Shown here: piece by piece, positions 1-8,996 of the stretch
How the letters are laid out: every line of letters begins with the position of its first letter
Position numbering within the stretch: the first letter of the stretch is position 1
NCBI RefSeq assembly: GCF_020525925.1
Contig: NZ_CP084876.1
Location: 2,728,001-2,792,000, forward strand
Source of the DNA: Klebsiella quasipneumoniae subsp. quasipneumoniae
Lineage (GTDB): Bacteria > Pseudomonadota > Gammaproteobacteria > Enterobacterales > Enterobacteriaceae
Reading direction: 5' to 3'
DNA: 64,000 nt
Notes under the pieces: generated by a model
The model's input: only the letters and a program-made list of their open reading frames with translations
What the model was told of the DNA's origin: nothing
Databases searched by the model: none
Made by a program: the position numbers and the translations under genes

Positions 1-306
1 GTGATCCTCAAGATGCTGCATATGTTTGAGATCCCCTTCCTGCTGGTCGGGACCTTTAAATATATCTCCTCCGCCTTTAACCCGCGGCTCTCAGCCACCC
101 TGTTTCTGATCGGCTTTAACCTGTCGAAACAGTTGTCCGGGGTGGTACTTTCCGCCTGGGTGGGCCGGATGTACGACACCGTCGGCTTCCATCAGGCCTA
201 TCTGATCCTCGGCTGCATCACCCTGAGCTTTACCCTGCTCTCGTTCATCACCTTGCGCGGCGGCAAAAGCCTGCTGCCGACAGCGGAGACGCAGACCCCC
301 GCCTGA
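1..306 (+). CDS. lacY: Lactose permease LacY, C-terminal fragment (gene cut by window start)
   Basis: Only the last 101 codons are in the window; the reading frame is open at base 1 and ends at TGA 304-306. The fragment holds the Lys-x-x-His-x-x-Glu pattern (ILKMLHMFE) that matches the charged residues Lys319, His322 and Glu325 of E. coli LacY helix X, followed by two further hydrophobic segments and a short polar tail. LacY is the inner-membrane lactose/proton symporter. A lacY gene next to the chromosomal beta-lactamase is the known arrangement in the K. pneumoniae complex. Confident as LacY family; the sugar preference cannot be told from this piece. Confidence 0.85.
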   Translation: MILKMLHMFEIPFLLVGTFKYISSAFNPRLSATLFLIGFNLSKQLSGVVLSAWVGRMYDTVGFHQAYLILGCITLSFTLLSFITLRGGKSLLPTAETQTPA

Positions 307-335
307 CCGGGCGCGCCCGTCAGGGATGACGGGGT

Positions 336-1424
336 TCACTCCACAATGCACGTCTCTCCGCCGCTATTCTCCAGCGCATAGCGCTGGCAGGCAGCCCCGG
401 CGGCGATAAGATCCGCCAGCTCTGCCGAGTGGCTGGTCAGCCAGATCTGGCTGTAGCGGGAGGCCTCGACGATCAGCCTGGCCAGCGCCGGGAGCATGTC
501 GCGATGCAGGCTGTTCTCCGGTTCATTGATCGCCAGAAAGGCCGGCGGGCGCGGGCTGAGCAGCGCGACGGCGAGGCAGAGAAAACGCAGCGTGCCGTCG
601 GACATCTCCGCCGCCAGCAGCGGGCGGCGGATCCCCTCCCGGCGCATTTTCAGCGCGAAACGCGAGTGCTCGTTTTCACAGTAAAACTGGCAGCCGGGAA
701 AGGCGTCGGCGAGGATCTCGTGCAAAATCTCCTCCGCGCCGATCTCGACAATGGTCTGAAAGGCGGCCGCCAGATTATGGCCGTCGCTGTCGAGCACCGG
801 CGAACGGTAGCCGACGGCCGGCTGGCGCAGCGGTGAGTGGCGGCCGATAGCGAATTCATGGTAAAACCGCCAGCGGCGCAGGGTCTCGCGCACCCGCGAG
901 ACCTCAGGAAAGCGGTGTGGCTCGCCAAGCTGACCGAACACCGACTCGTTTTCATAAATACTCTCGGTGAAGGTGCTTTTCTCCCCGGCGACATCGACGA
1001 GGAACGCCGCCTGATTCTTACGCTGCAGTACGCGAGAGGAAGGCCGACGGGAATAGCCCGCCAGCCAGATGTTCTCTTCTTTAACGATGGGATCGAGCAT
1101 GAACTGCGTCGGATAGGGCAATTTTTCCGGGAAACCAACCTGCAGTTCATAATCAAAGCTCTCCGTCCGACAGGCGATTTGCAGCCGGCGGGGATGGCGA
1201 TCGAGGGGGGAACGATCTCCGGACCACATCATATTTTCAAGGCCCCCCTCTTCGCTGATAAATCCCGACAGCCTGCCGTCGGCAGCCGCGGTCAACAGAT
1301 GGATAGCGTTGTAAATATTGGATTTGCCGCAGCCGTTAGGGCCGAAGACAATGTTCAGCGGCCCCAGCTCCAGCGCGATATCCCTGACTGAGCGAAAGTT
1401 TTGAATACGGATGTACTGAATCAT
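336..1424 (-). CDS. ABC/RecF-like AAA family ATPase
   Basis: A 362-residue cytoplasmic ATPase of the SMC/RecF/OLD-like AAA type. Visible are the Walker A motif GPNGCGKS at residues 28-35, an ABC-like signature MSDGTLRF around residue 275, a Walker B with catalytic Glu (FLAINEPEN) and a switch His (LTSHSAEL) near the end. The longer frame starts at 1466, but the homologous N-terminus IQYIRIQNFRS begins at ATG 1424, preceded by AGGACG, so I chose 1424. This is the gene often annotated recF-like next to blaSHV in Klebsiella; it is not the replication recF. Its substrate and role are unknown. It is transcribed toward lacY and is probably monocistronic. Confidence 0.85.
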   Translation of the reverse strand: MIQYIRIQNFRSVRDIALELGPLNIVFGPNGCGKSNIYNAIHLLTAAADGRLSGFISEEGGLENMMWSGDRSPLDRHPRRLQIACRTESFDYELQVGFPEKLPYPTQFMLDPIVKEENIWLAGYSRRPSSRVLQRKNQAAFLVDVAGEKSTFTESIYENESVFGQLGEPHRFPEVSRVRETLRRWRFYHEFAIGRHSPLRQPAVGYRSPVLDSDGHNLAAAFQTIVEIGAEEILHEILADAFPGCQFYCENEHSRFALKMRREGIRRPLLAAEMSDGTLRFLCLAVALLSPRPPAFLAINEPENSLHRDMLPALARLIVEASRYSQIWLTSHSAELADLIAAGAACQRYALENSGGETCIVE

Positions 1425-1508
1425 GATGCGTCCTGGCCCGGAGAGAGAAGGCTGCCACAGTAGCAAAGCCGCGGCAGGGATACTATCGCCCCCTCTCTTC
1501 GACCGGGT

Positions 1509-1790
1509 TTAACAGAACATTTTTTTCATTCCGCGGGTCAGCGCCACCCGCGTCAGCTTGTCGCTATCCTGATGGGCGTCACTGAAAACGCCAAAGAAAT
1601 AGCGTTCATCGTCAATGGTTTGACTCACGATACGATAGCTGAGCGGCTGGCCGGACGGCGCACCGTATTGCGCAGGGGTCACTGAGACCTCGGTCGCATC
1701 GTCGGCGACGCTGACCAGCAGTCCATCCGCCTTACCGCCCACCAGCATGACCTTAATTATCGGGTGCACCAGTTCCTCCCGGGATGGCAT
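1509..1790 (-). CDS. Hypothetical protein, possibly the 3' part of a frameshifted gene
   Basis: A 93-residue frame with no family I recognise. It is moderately acidic, has no membrane segment, and ends in MKKMFC. A TGA lies immediately before its ATG, and the ATG has no good ribosome site of its own. A second frame (1753-1884) overlaps its start and supplies a signal-peptide-like N-terminus. The two together look like one exported protein split by a +1/-1 shift near 1753-1790. It could instead be a real short gene. Confidence 0.45.
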   Translation of the reverse strand: MPSREELVHPIIKVMLVGGKADGLLVSVADDATEVSVTPAQYGAPSGQPLSYRIVSQTIDDERYFFGVFSDAHQDSDKLTRVALTRGMKKMFC

Positions 1791-1884
1791 AGATCATTGG
1801 CAAACCGCGCAGCGCGGCGGGCGTATCGTCAGCAAACAGCGGCGCCAGCCAGAGTGCGGTCTTAAGTACTTTCTTATAGTTCAT
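1753..1884 (-). pseudogene. Short ORF with signal-like N-terminus, possible 5' part of the frameshifted gene at 1509-1790
   Basis: A 43-codon frame starting at ATG 1884. It encodes a basic start (MNYKKVLK), a hydrophobic run (TALWLAPLFA) and then DDTPAALRG, as in a Sec signal peptide. It stops at TAA 1753-1755 after overlapping the start of the next frame by 38 bases. Alone it would be an orphan signal peptide; joined to the downstream frame it would give a secreted protein of about 125 residues. I infer a frameshift but cannot exclude a sequencing error or a different true start. Confidence 0.35.
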
Positions 1885-2065
1885 TGCGGCCTTGAGTCAA
1901 AAAATAGCGTGCTTAGGCTGAGCTAAATATTGATTATTCGAAATAAAAGATGACAAATGATGAAGGAAAAAAGAGGAATTGTGAATCAGCAAAACGCCAG
2001 GTTATTCTATTTTATCACTCCTCTCCTCGCCTTTAATGGCCCTGATTCAAGGAAGTATTGCGGTT

Positions 2066-2926
2066 ATGCGTTATGTTCGCCTGTGCCTTATCTCCCTGAT
2101 TGCCGCCCTGCCACTGGCGGTATTCGCCAGCCCTCCGCCGCTTGAGCAAATTACACGCAGCGAAAGTCAGCTGGCGGGCCGCGTGGGCTATGTTGAAATG
2201 GATCTGGCGAGCGGCCGCACGCTGGCCGCCTGGCGCGCCAGTGAGCGCTTTCCGCTGATGAGCACCTTTAAAGTGCTGCTCTGCGGCGCGGTGCTGGCCC
2301 GGGTGGATGCCGGAGACGAACAGCTGGATCGGCGGATCCGCTACCGCCAGCAGGATCTGGTGGACTACTCCCCGGTCAGCGAAAAACACCTTGCCGACGG
2401 GATGACCGTTGGCGAACTCTGCGCCGCCGCCATCACCATGAGCGACAACAGCGCCGGCAATCTGCTGTTGAAGAGCGTTGGCGGCCCCGCGGGATTGACC
2501 GCTTTTCTGCGCCAGATCGGTGACAACGTCACCCGCCTTGACCGCTGGGAAACGGAGCTCAATGAAGCGCTTCCCGGCGACGTGCGCGACACCACCACCC
2601 CAGCCAGCATGGCCGCCACCCTGCGCAAGCTGCTAACCAGCCACGCGCTGAGCGACCGTTCGCAGCAGCAGCTGCTGCAGTGGATGGTGGACGACCAGGT
2701 GGCCGGTCCGCTGATCCGCGCCGTGCTGCCGGCGGGCTGGTTTATCGCCGATAAAACCGGGGCCGGCGAGCGGGGCTCACGCGGCATTGTCGCCCTGCTC
2801 GGCCCGAACGGCAAAGCGGAGCGCATCGTGGTGATCTATCTGCGGGATACGCCGGCGACCATGGCCGAGCGTAACCAGCAGATCGCCAAAATAGGCGCGG
2901 CGCTGATCGAGCACTGGCAGCGCTAG
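2066..2926 (+). CDS. blaOKP: Chromosomal class A beta-lactamase, OKP-like (SHV/LEN/OKP family)
   Basis: A 286-residue periplasmic serine beta-lactamase hydrolysing penicillins. The signal peptide covers about residues 1-21. Catalytic motifs are intact: STFK (Ser70 in Ambler numbering), SDN130, Glu166 in the omega loop ([13 protein letters not shown]) and KTG234-236. Gly238 and Glu240 are the narrow-spectrum residues, so no classical extended-spectrum change is seen there. Sequence blocks such as [20 protein letters not shown] and LLLKSVGG differ from SHV and from my memory of LEN, and fit OKP. The start at 2066 gives the family length; AAGGAAG at 2049-2055 is the ribosome site. The exact allele cannot be named without a database. 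Confidence 0.93.
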   Translation: MRYVRLCLISLIAALPLAVFASPPPLEQITRSESQLAGRVGYVEMDLASGRTLAAWRASERFPLMSTFKVLLCGAVLARVDAGDEQLDRRIRYRQQDLVDYSPVSEKHLADGMTVGELCAAAITMSDNSAGNLLLKSVGGPAGLTAFLRQIGDNVTRLDRWETELNEALPGDVRDTTTPASMAATLRKLLTSHALSDRSQQQLLQWMVDDQVAGPLIRAVLPAGWFIADKTGAGERGSRGIVALLGPNGKAERIVVIYLRDTPATMAERNQQIAKIGAALIEHWQR

Positions 2927-2946
2927 CCCGGCGAAGGCCGCGCGCC

Positions 2947-3708
2947 TTACCCGGCGCGCAGCACCTCGCAAGCGTGCCGGGCGATATGTGTGGCGGCAGC
3001 ATCGGAGAGATGCCGGTCGGTAATGATGGTGGTAAAGCGGGTCAAGGGTAACGCCATAAACGTTGCCACCTGATTGTATTTCGAACTGTCGCACAGCAGG
3101 ATGCTTCTGGCGCTGACCTGGCTGACGGTCTCCTTGACGGTGACCTTGTTCTCATCAGGGGTGAAAATCCCGCGGCTGTCCCAGCCGCTGGCGGAGATAA
3201 AGGCCGTATCGATAGCCAGGTGGCGCAAGGTCCGCGCCGCCGACTCGCCGACGCAGGAGCGGTTCTCCCGGCACAGGGTGCCGCCGGTGTGGATCACGCC
3301 GCACTGGCTGGCATCGATCAGCAGTTGGGTTATCTCAAAATCGTTGGTGACCACCTGCAGGTCGTCCCGGTCGAGGATCGCCCGCGCCAGCGCCAGAGTG
3401 GTGGTGCCGGCATCGAGATAGATGCAGCTGTTTTTGGCGATGTGACTGGCCGCCAGCGCGCCGATGGCCTGTTTCTCTTCACTCTGTAGAGTGCTTTTCA
3501 CCAGATGACTGGGCTCTGCGGCCAGCCGGCTGACGGCGCGCACGCCGCCCGAGACGCTGACCAGCAGCCCCTGTTCTTCCAGCTTACTGACGTCGCGACG
3601 GATAGTCATATGGGACACGCCGAGGATCTCCGTCAGCTCATTAATGCTCACCGCCCCGCGCTGCTCCACCAGGGCTAAAATACGCTGATGACGTTCTATT
3701 GGAATCAC
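2947..3708 (-). CDS. ygbI: DeoR-family repressor (YgbI-like) of the threonate/tetronate operon
   Basis: A 253-residue regulator. The N-terminal DeoR helix-turn-helix lies at about residues 6-60 (RHQRILALVEQRGAVSINEL, then SHMTIRRDVSKLEEQG). The C-terminal sugar-phosphate-binding DeoRC domain includes the YLDAGTTT and VVTNDFE motifs. It is divergent from ltnD with 261 bases between, the E. coli ygbI-ygbJ arrangement, so it very likely represses the ltnD-otnKCI-ygbN operon and answers to a phosphorylated intermediate. Its 3' end abuts bla, which is transcribed toward it. Confidence 0.85.
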   Translation of the reverse strand: MIPIERHQRILALVEQRGAVSINELTEILGVSHMTIRRDVSKLEEQGLLVSVSGGVRAVSRLAAEPSHLVKSTLQSEEKQAIGALAASHIAKNSCIYLDAGTTTLALARAILDRDDLQVVTNDFEITQLLIDASQCGVIHTGGTLCRENRSCVGESAARTLRHLAIDTAFISASGWDSRGIFTPDENKVTVKETVSQVSARSILLCDSSKYNQVATFMALPLTRFTTIITDRHLSDAAATHIARHACEVLRAG

Positions 3709-3881
3709 CGCTCTCCCCTTACCATTTTTTCACACCAGAGCTTACCACTCACGCCGGGAACCTGAAGATCCCCTGTGCTGTTATCGCTGCTTGACCGCTG
3801 TTTTTACGCTATTTTAGGGCAAGAATCGCCGTCGCGCAGCCACTTTCCGTCTGTGAATTTTTTATATTCATGTGGGCTATT

Positions 3882-3897
3882 CGTGATAGCTCTCACA
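3882..3897 (+). promoter_or_regulatory. CRP-like site and repeated TCACATAA boxes before ltnD
   Basis: The sequence CGTGA-N6-TCACA at 3882-3897 matches the CRP consensus TGTGA-N6-TCACA at 9 of 10 positions. TCACATAA at 3893-3900 and again at 3902-3909, and TCACATTAA near 3935, form direct repeats that could be DeoR-type operator units. This suggests catabolite control plus YgbI repression of the tetronate operon. Seen in sequence; the function is inferred. Confidence 0.5.
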
Positions 3898-3969
3898 TAA
3901 TTTCACATAACAACGCTTTATTCTATCATTAAATCACATTAATTAACGAATATTCACAAGGAGACCGTC

Positions 3970-4872
3970 ATGACTGCACACACTAACGTCTGCGTGATTG
4001 GACTGGGTTCGATGGGCATGGGCGCCGCCCGCGCCTGCCTGCAGGCGGGCCTGAACACCTGGGGGGTGGACATCAATCCCGACAACTGCCGCGCGCTGCT
4101 GGAGGCGGGCGCCAAAGGCGCAGGCCCCAGCGCGGTGCCTTTCGCCGCTGAGCTGGATGCGGTCGTGCTGCTGGTGGTCAATGCCGCCCAGGTTCGGGGG
4201 ATCCTGTTCGGCGAGAGCGGCCTCGCCGCCCATCTGAAGCCGGGTACCGCGGTGATGGTGTCGTCAACCATCGCCTCCGCCGATGCCCAGGCGATTGCCG
4301 CGGCGCTGGCGGAATACCAGCTATTGATGCTTGACGCGCCGGTATCGGGCGGCGCGGTGAAAGCGGCCGCCGGCGACATGACGGTGATGGCCTCCGGGAG
4401 CGATGCCGTCTTCGCCCGCCTCGCGCCAGTGCTGGACGCGGTGGCCGGCAAAGTCTATCGCATCGGGAGCGACATTGGCCTCGGTTCGACGGTAAAAATC
4501 ATCCATCAGCTGCTGGCCGGGGTGCATATCGCCGTCGCCGCCGAAGCGATGGCCCTCGCCGCCCGCGCCGGCATCCCGCTGGAGACGATGTACGACGTGG
4601 TGACCCACGCGGCGGGTAATTCGTGGATGTTTGAGAATCGTATGCAGCACGTCCTGGATGGCGATTACTCGCCAAAATCCGCCGTCGATATTTTTGTCAA
4701 AGATCTCGGCCTGGTGAATGACACCGCCCGGGCGCTGACCTTCCCGCTGCCGCTCGCCACCACCGCGCTGAATATGTTCACCTCCGCCAGCAACGCCGGA
4801 TTCGGCCGGGAAGATGACAGCGCGGTGATCAAGATCTTCAACGGCATTACGCTGCCGGGCCATAAACAGTGA
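3970..4872 (+). CDS. ltnD: L-threonate dehydrogenase (beta-hydroxyacid dehydrogenase family)
   Basis: A 300-residue NAD-dependent oxidoreductase. The Rossmann motif GLGSMGMGAA is at about residues 12-21, the substrate-binding DAPVSGG signature at about 119-125, and the catalytic Lys lies in GSTVKIIHQ near residue 177. In the otn pathway it oxidises L-threonate to 2-oxo-tetronate. First gene of a five-gene operon; AAGGAG precedes the ATG by 6 bases. The gene after it begins 11 bases beyond the stop. Family and context are both strong. Confidence 0.92.
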   Translation: MTAHTNVCVIGLGSMGMGAARACLQAGLNTWGVDINPDNCRALLEAGAKGAGPSAVPFAAELDAVVLLVVNAAQVRGILFGESGLAAHLKPGTAVMVSSTIASADAQAIAAALAEYQLLMLDAPVSGGAVKAAAGDMTVMASGSDAVFARLAPVLDAVAGKVYRIGSDIGLGSTVKIIHQLLAGVHIAVAAEAMALAARAGIPLETMYDVVTHAAGNSWMFENRMQHVLDGDYSPKSAVDIFVKDLGLVNDTARALTFPLPLATTALNMFTSASNAGFGREDDSAVIKIFNGITLPGHKQ

Positions 4873-4883
4873 GGAGAGACAAG

Positions 4884-6149
4884 ATGCAGCTTGGTGTCAT
4901 TGCCGATGACTTTACCGGCGCCACGGATATTGCCAGCTTCCTCGTACGCAATGGCATGCCGACGGTGCAGCTAAACGGCGTACCGCCCCACGAACTGCCG
5001 CTGACCAGCGAAGCGGTGGTGATCAGCCTGAAAACGCGCTCCTGCCCGGTGGAAACCGCCGTCAGCCAGTCGCTGGCGGCCCTGCGCTGGCTGCAGGCCC
5101 GGGGCTGTCAGCAATTTTATTTTAAGTATTGTTCCACTTTCGACAGCACCGCGCAGGGCAACATTGGCCCGGTACTGGATGCTCTACTGGCAGAGCTGGG
5201 CGAGACCCGGACGGTGATTTCCCCGGCGCTGCCGGTAAACGGCCGCACGGTCTATCAGGGGTATCTGTTTGTCGGCCAGCAGTTACTCAATGAGTCCGGG
5301 ATGCGCCACCATCCGGTGACGCCGATGGAGGATGCCCACCTCGGCCGCTTAATCGAGCGCCAGGGTGGCGGAAAAGCGGTGCTGATCGCCTGGCCGATTA
5401 TCGATCAGGGGCCGGAGGCGGTCGCTGCATCGCTGGACGCAATCAGCGACCCGGCGGTGCGCTATGTGGTGCTCGACGCCCTCAGTGAACAGCATTTGCT
5501 GACCCAGGGGGCGGCGCTGCGGGAGATGAAGCTGGTCTCCGGCGGCTCTGGTCTCGCCATCGGCCTCGCCCGCGACTGGGCGCAGCGCCACGGAACCCAG
5601 GGTGAAGGATCCCAGGCGGGCATGCCGCTGCCCGGCCCGGCGGTAGTGCTCTCGGGCTCCTGTTCGCTGATGACCAACAGCCAGGTGGCGGCCTATCGTG
5701 AACAGGCTCCCGCCCGCGCCGTCGACTTAAGCGCCTGCTTTACCGATCTGGAGGGCTATGCCGGGACGCTGGCGGCCTGGGTGGACGCAAACCGCGATTC
5801 GCCGCTGGCGCCGATGGTCTATGCCACGACTGAGCCGCAAACGCTGCAGCGGATCCAGGCGCAGTATGGCGACAAGGCCAGCAGCGAACGGGTGGAACAG
5901 CTGTTCGCCGCCCTCGCCGCCGCGCTGAAGGAGAAAGGATTCACCCGGTTTATTGTGGCCGGAGGGGAAACGTCGAGCATCGTGGCGCAGACGCTGGGGG
6001 TCGAGGCGTTCCATATCGGGCCGACGATCTCCCCTGGGGTTCCCTGGGTGCGTGACACCCGCCAGCCGCTCTCCCTGGCGCTGAAGTCAGGTAATTTCGG
6101 CGATATCCAGTTCTTTGCCCGTGCCCAGCAGGAGTTTTGTCATGACTGA
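4884..6149 (+). CDS. otnK: 3-oxo-tetronate kinase
   Basis: A 421-residue DUF1537-type four-carbon acid sugar kinase, YgbK in E. coli. The N-terminal substrate domain opens with IADDFTGATD, and the C-terminal nucleotide-binding domain contains VAGGETSS and the later LALKSGNFG motif. It phosphorylates 3-oxo-tetronate at C4 using ATP. The start at 4884 was preferred to an ATG-like codon at 4869 because GAGGAGAG lies just before it and the family N-terminus begins MQLGVIADD. It overlaps otnC by 8 bases, so the two are translationally coupled. Confidence 0.92.
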   Translation: MQLGVIADDFTGATDIASFLVRNGMPTVQLNGVPPHELPLTSEAVVISLKTRSCPVETAVSQSLAALRWLQARGCQQFYFKYCSTFDSTAQGNIGPVLDALLAELGETRTVISPALPVNGRTVYQGYLFVGQQLLNESGMRHHPVTPMEDAHLGRLIERQGGGKAVLIAWPIIDQGPEAVAASLDAISDPAVRYVVLDALSEQHLLTQGAALREMKLVSGGSGLAIGLARDWAQRHGTQGEGSQAGMPLPGPAVVLSGSCSLMTNSQVAAYREQAPARAVDLSACFTDLEGYAGTLAAWVDANRDSPLAPMVYATTEPQTLQRIQAQYGDKASSERVEQLFAALAAALKEKGFTRFIVAGGETSSIVAQTLGVEAFHIGPTISPGVPWVRDTRQPLSLALKSGNFGDIQFFARAQQEFCHD

Positions 6150-6762
6150 GCAACAGCTGCGAGATGAGATGGTGCAGATTGGCGCCTCGTTGTTTAACCG
6201 CGGTTATGCCACCGGCTCCGCCGGCAATCTGTCGCTCCTGCTGCCGGACGGCAACCTGCTGGCGACGCCGACCGGCTCCTGCTTGGGCGAGCTGCAGGCC
6301 CAGCGGTTGTCGGTGGTCACCCTGCAAGGCGAATGGGTCGCCGGCGACAAACCGTCGAAAGAGATCGCTTTTCACCGGGCGGTCTATTTGCATAACCCGG
6401 CCTGCAAGGCGATCGTCCACTTGCATAGCCACTATCTGACCGCGCTCTCCTGCCTGCAGGGGCTCGATCCGCAGAATTGTATTCGCCCCTTTACTCCCTA
6501 CGTGGTGATGCGGGTCGGCGACGTCCCGGTGGTTCCCTACTACCGACCGGGCGACGACCGCATTGCCGAGGCGCTGGCCGGCCTGGCGCCGCGCCATAAC
6601 GCCTTTTTACTGGCCAACCATGGTCCGGTGGTCACCGGCTCATCGCTGCGCGAAGCCACCAATAATACCGAAGAGCTGGAAGAGACCGCGCGGCTGATGT
6701 TTACCCTCGGCAATCGCGAGATCCGTTACCTGACCGCTGACGAAGTGGATGAACTGAGATAA
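6142..6762 (+). CDS. otnC: 3-oxo-tetronate 4-phosphate decarboxylase (class II aldolase family)
   Basis: A 206-residue aldolase/adducin-fold enzyme, YgbL in E. coli, that decarboxylates 3-oxo-tetronate 4-phosphate to dihydroxyacetone phosphate. The zinc-ligand pattern HLHSHY (about residues 93-98) and the later NHGPVVTG are visible, as is the AGNLS phosphate loop near residue 24. The start overlaps the last codons of otnK; GGAG lies 9 bases upstream. Confidence 0.92.
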   Translation: MTEQQLRDEMVQIGASLFNRGYATGSAGNLSLLLPDGNLLATPTGSCLGELQAQRLSVVTLQGEWVAGDKPSKEIAFHRAVYLHNPACKAIVHLHSHYLTALSCLQGLDPQNCIRPFTPYVVMRVGDVPVVPYYRPGDDRIAEALAGLAPRHNAFLLANHGPVVTGSSLREATNNTEELEETARLMFTLGNREIRYLTADEVDELR

Positions 6763-6766
6763 AACC

Positions 6767-7549
6767 ATGCCAAAATTCGCTGCAAATTTATCCATGCTGT
6801 TTACCGAACTGCCGTTCCTGGACCGCTTTGCCGCCGCCGCCCGCGCCGGTTTCGAAGCCGTGGAGTTTCTGTTCCCCTATGAGTATGCCGCCGGGGAAAT
6901 TAAACAGCGCCTGCAGGAAAACCAGCTGCAGCTGGTGCTGTTCAATACCCCGCCCGGCGACGTTAACGCCGGGGAATGGGGCCTCGCCGCCCTACCGGGC
7001 AGGAGCGCCGAGGCCCGGCGTGATATCGAGCTGGCGCTGGAGTACGCCTGCCAGCTCGATTGTCCGCAGGTGCATATTATGGCCGGCGTGGTGCAGCCGG
7101 GGATGGATCGCGCGGCCTGCGAGGCGGAGCTTTTCGATAACCTGCGCTACGCCGCCGAGCGCTTTGCCCGCCACGGCAAGCGGGCGCTTATTGAAGCCCT
7201 GAATCCGCAGACCAAACCGGGCTATTTCTATCACAGTCAATATCAGACGCTGGAGATAGCGCAGCGGGTCGACCGGCCAAACATCGCCGTGCAGTTAGAT
7301 CTGTTTCATGCGCAGAAAGTGGACGGCAATTTAAGCCATCTTATTACCGAGTATGCCGGTCAGTACCGCCATATTCAGATAGCCTCCCTGCCCGACCGCC
7401 ATGAACCGGACGAGGGCGAGATTAATTATTCATGGATCTATGCGTTGCTGGATAACGTCGGCTATGACGGTTGGATCGGCTGCGAATATATCCCCAGGGC
7501 GGATACCCTTTCCGGACTGGAATGGTTCTCGCCCTACCGGAAAAAATAA
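6767..7549 (+). CDS. otnI: 2-oxo-tetronate isomerase (hydroxypyruvate isomerase-like)
   Basis: A 260-residue TIM-barrel enzyme of the xylose isomerase-like/Hyi family, YgbM in E. coli. The N-terminus [10 protein letters not shown] and the barrel metal-ligand regions [15 protein letters not shown] and [18 protein letters not shown] are typical. It interconverts 2-oxo- and 3-oxo-tetronate, linking LtnD to OtnK. It begins 4 bases after the otnC stop and so sits in the same transcript. Confidence 0.92.
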   Translation: MPKFAANLSMLFTELPFLDRFAAAARAGFEAVEFLFPYEYAAGEIKQRLQENQLQLVLFNTPPGDVNAGEWGLAALPGRSAEARRDIELALEYACQLDCPQVHIMAGVVQPGMDRAACEAELFDNLRYAAERFARHGKRALIEALNPQTKPGYFYHSQYQTLEIAQRVDRPNIAVQLDLFHAQKVDGNLSHLITEYAGQYRHIQIASLPDRHEPDEGEINYSWIYALLDNVGYDGWIGCEYIPRADTLSGLEWFSPYRKK

Positions 7550-7605
7550 AGCGCGGTTCTAAAAATATAACTCTCTGTACACCTGTTAATACCCGAGGCA
7601 AAACT

Positions 7606-8970
7606 ATGTCGACATCGGCGCTGTTACTTATTGCGTTAGCCAGCGTAGTGCTGTTGCTCCTGCTGGTGATCAAAGCGAAAGCGCATCCTTTTGTGGCGCT
7701 CCTGATCGTCAGCCTGCTGGTGGCGTTCGCCACCGGCATTCCGGCGGATAAAATCATTACCACCATTGAAAAAGGCATGGGCGGCCTGCTCGGCCACATC
7801 GCCAGCATAATTATTTTGGGATCAATGCTGGGGGTGCTTATTGAAATATCCGGCGGCGCCGAATCGCTGGCGAAAACGCTGACCAGCGTGCTGGGTTCTA
7901 AACGGACTATTGCCGCCTTAACCATCGTGGCTTTTATTCTCGGCACGCCAGTCTTCTTTGAAGTCGGCTTTATTATCATCATTCCGTTAATTTACGGCTT
8001 CAGTAAAGTCGCCCATCTGTCGCCGCTGAAATTTGGCCTACCGATGGCCGGAGTGATGTTAACCGTCCATGTGGCATTGCCAACCCACCCTGGCGCAGCG
8101 GCGGCGGCAGGTATTCTGCATAGCGATGTCGGCTGGTTGATGCTGGCGGGAATTGGAGTGTCGATCGTCGTGGGTATCGTGGGCTATTTTGTCGCCCGGT
8201 CTATCAATCAGCGCCATTATCATCTGTCGATTAACGTGCTGGAACAGCAGCAAACGGCCGAGGTGCCCGACCTCTCCGTCAACGCCCAGCAGACCCGACT
8301 GGCGCCGCCGAATGCGCTGGTTATCGGCGGGCTGATCGTGGTGCCCATCGTGCTGATTGTTTCCGGAACGCTGTGTCAGGCCCTGCTGCTGCCGGATAAC
8401 GCGATTCGCCAGCTGATGACCGTCATTGGCACCCCGCCCGTCGCCCTGCTGATCTCCCTGGGGCTGGCCAGCTGGACGCTGGGCATCCGGCGGGGGATGA
8501 ACCTGAAAAAGTTGGGAGAAGTCACCGGCAGCGCGATCCCCTCCTCGGCGGACGTGATCCTCGTCGCCGGCGCCGGCGGCGCCTTTGGCGGGGTGCTGGT
8601 CGCCTCCGGCATCGGCAATGCCTTAGCCGAGGCGCTGGAGACGATTCATCTGCCGCTGATGCCCGCCGCTTTCCTGCTGTCGCTGGTGCTTCGGGCCTCG
8701 CAGGGCTCGGCCACCGTGGCGATCCTTACCACCTCCGGCCTGTTGTCACAGGCGGTCGTCGGGCTGGAGCCGCTGCAGCTGGTGCTGGTGACGCTGGCGA
8801 CCTGTTTCGGCTCGCTCGGGTTATCGCACGTTAACGACGCCGGGTTCTGGGTGGTCACGCGCTATCTCGGGCTCTCGGTGCCGGACGGACTCAAAACCTG
8901 GACCGTACTGACCACCATCATGGGGGTGACGGGCTTCCTGATCACCTGGCTGTTGTGGTTTGTACTGTAA
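7606..8970 (+). CDS. ygbN: GntP-family permease, probable threonate/tetronate importer
   Basis: A 454-residue inner-membrane protein of the gluconate:H+ symporter family with about 12-14 hydrophobic segments. It carries the family motifs HPFVALL, GTPVFFEVGF, HPGAAAAAG and HVNDAGFW. The frame is open upstream to 7471, but the hydrophobic N-terminus MSTSALLLIALA begins at 7606 with a weak GAGG site, 56 bases after otnI. Last gene of the operon, so the substrate is most likely the acid consumed by LtnD/OtnI; this is inferred from context. Confidence 0.88.
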   Translation: MSTSALLLIALASVVLLLLLVIKAKAHPFVALLIVSLLVAFATGIPADKIITTIEKGMGGLLGHIASIIILGSMLGVLIEISGGAESLAKTLTSVLGSKRTIAALTIVAFILGTPVFFEVGFIIIIPLIYGFSKVAHLSPLKFGLPMAGVMLTVHVALPTHPGAAAAAGILHSDVGWLMLAGIGVSIVVGIVGYFVARSINQRHYHLSINVLEQQQTAEVPDLSVNAQQTRLAPPNALVIGGLIVVPIVLIVSGTLCQALLLPDNAIRQLMTVIGTPPVALLISLGLASWTLGIRRGMNLKKLGEVTGSAIPSSADVILVAGAGGAFGGVLVASGIGNALAEALETIHLPLMPAAFLLSLVLRASQGSATVAILTTSGLLSQAVVGLEPLQLVLVTLATCFGSLGLSHVNDAGFWVVTRYLGLSVPDGLKTWTVLTTIMGVTGFLITWLLWFVL

Positions 8971-8980
8971 TATTTACCTG

Positions 8981-8996
8981 GGTGGCTCCGGCCACC
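8981..8996. terminator. Short hairpin between ygbN and the AraC-type gene
   Basis: GGTGGC-TCCG-GCCACC, a perfect 6-base-pair stem with a 4-base loop. It lies 11 bases after the ygbN stop and directly before the end of the convergent gene. There is no strong T run on either side, so termination may be weak. Confidence 0.45.

Noticed and set aside
2066..2926. Extended-spectrum beta-lactamase
   Set aside because: Positions corresponding to Ambler 179, 238 and 240 are wild type (Asp, Gly, Glu), so no evidence for an ESBL phenotype.
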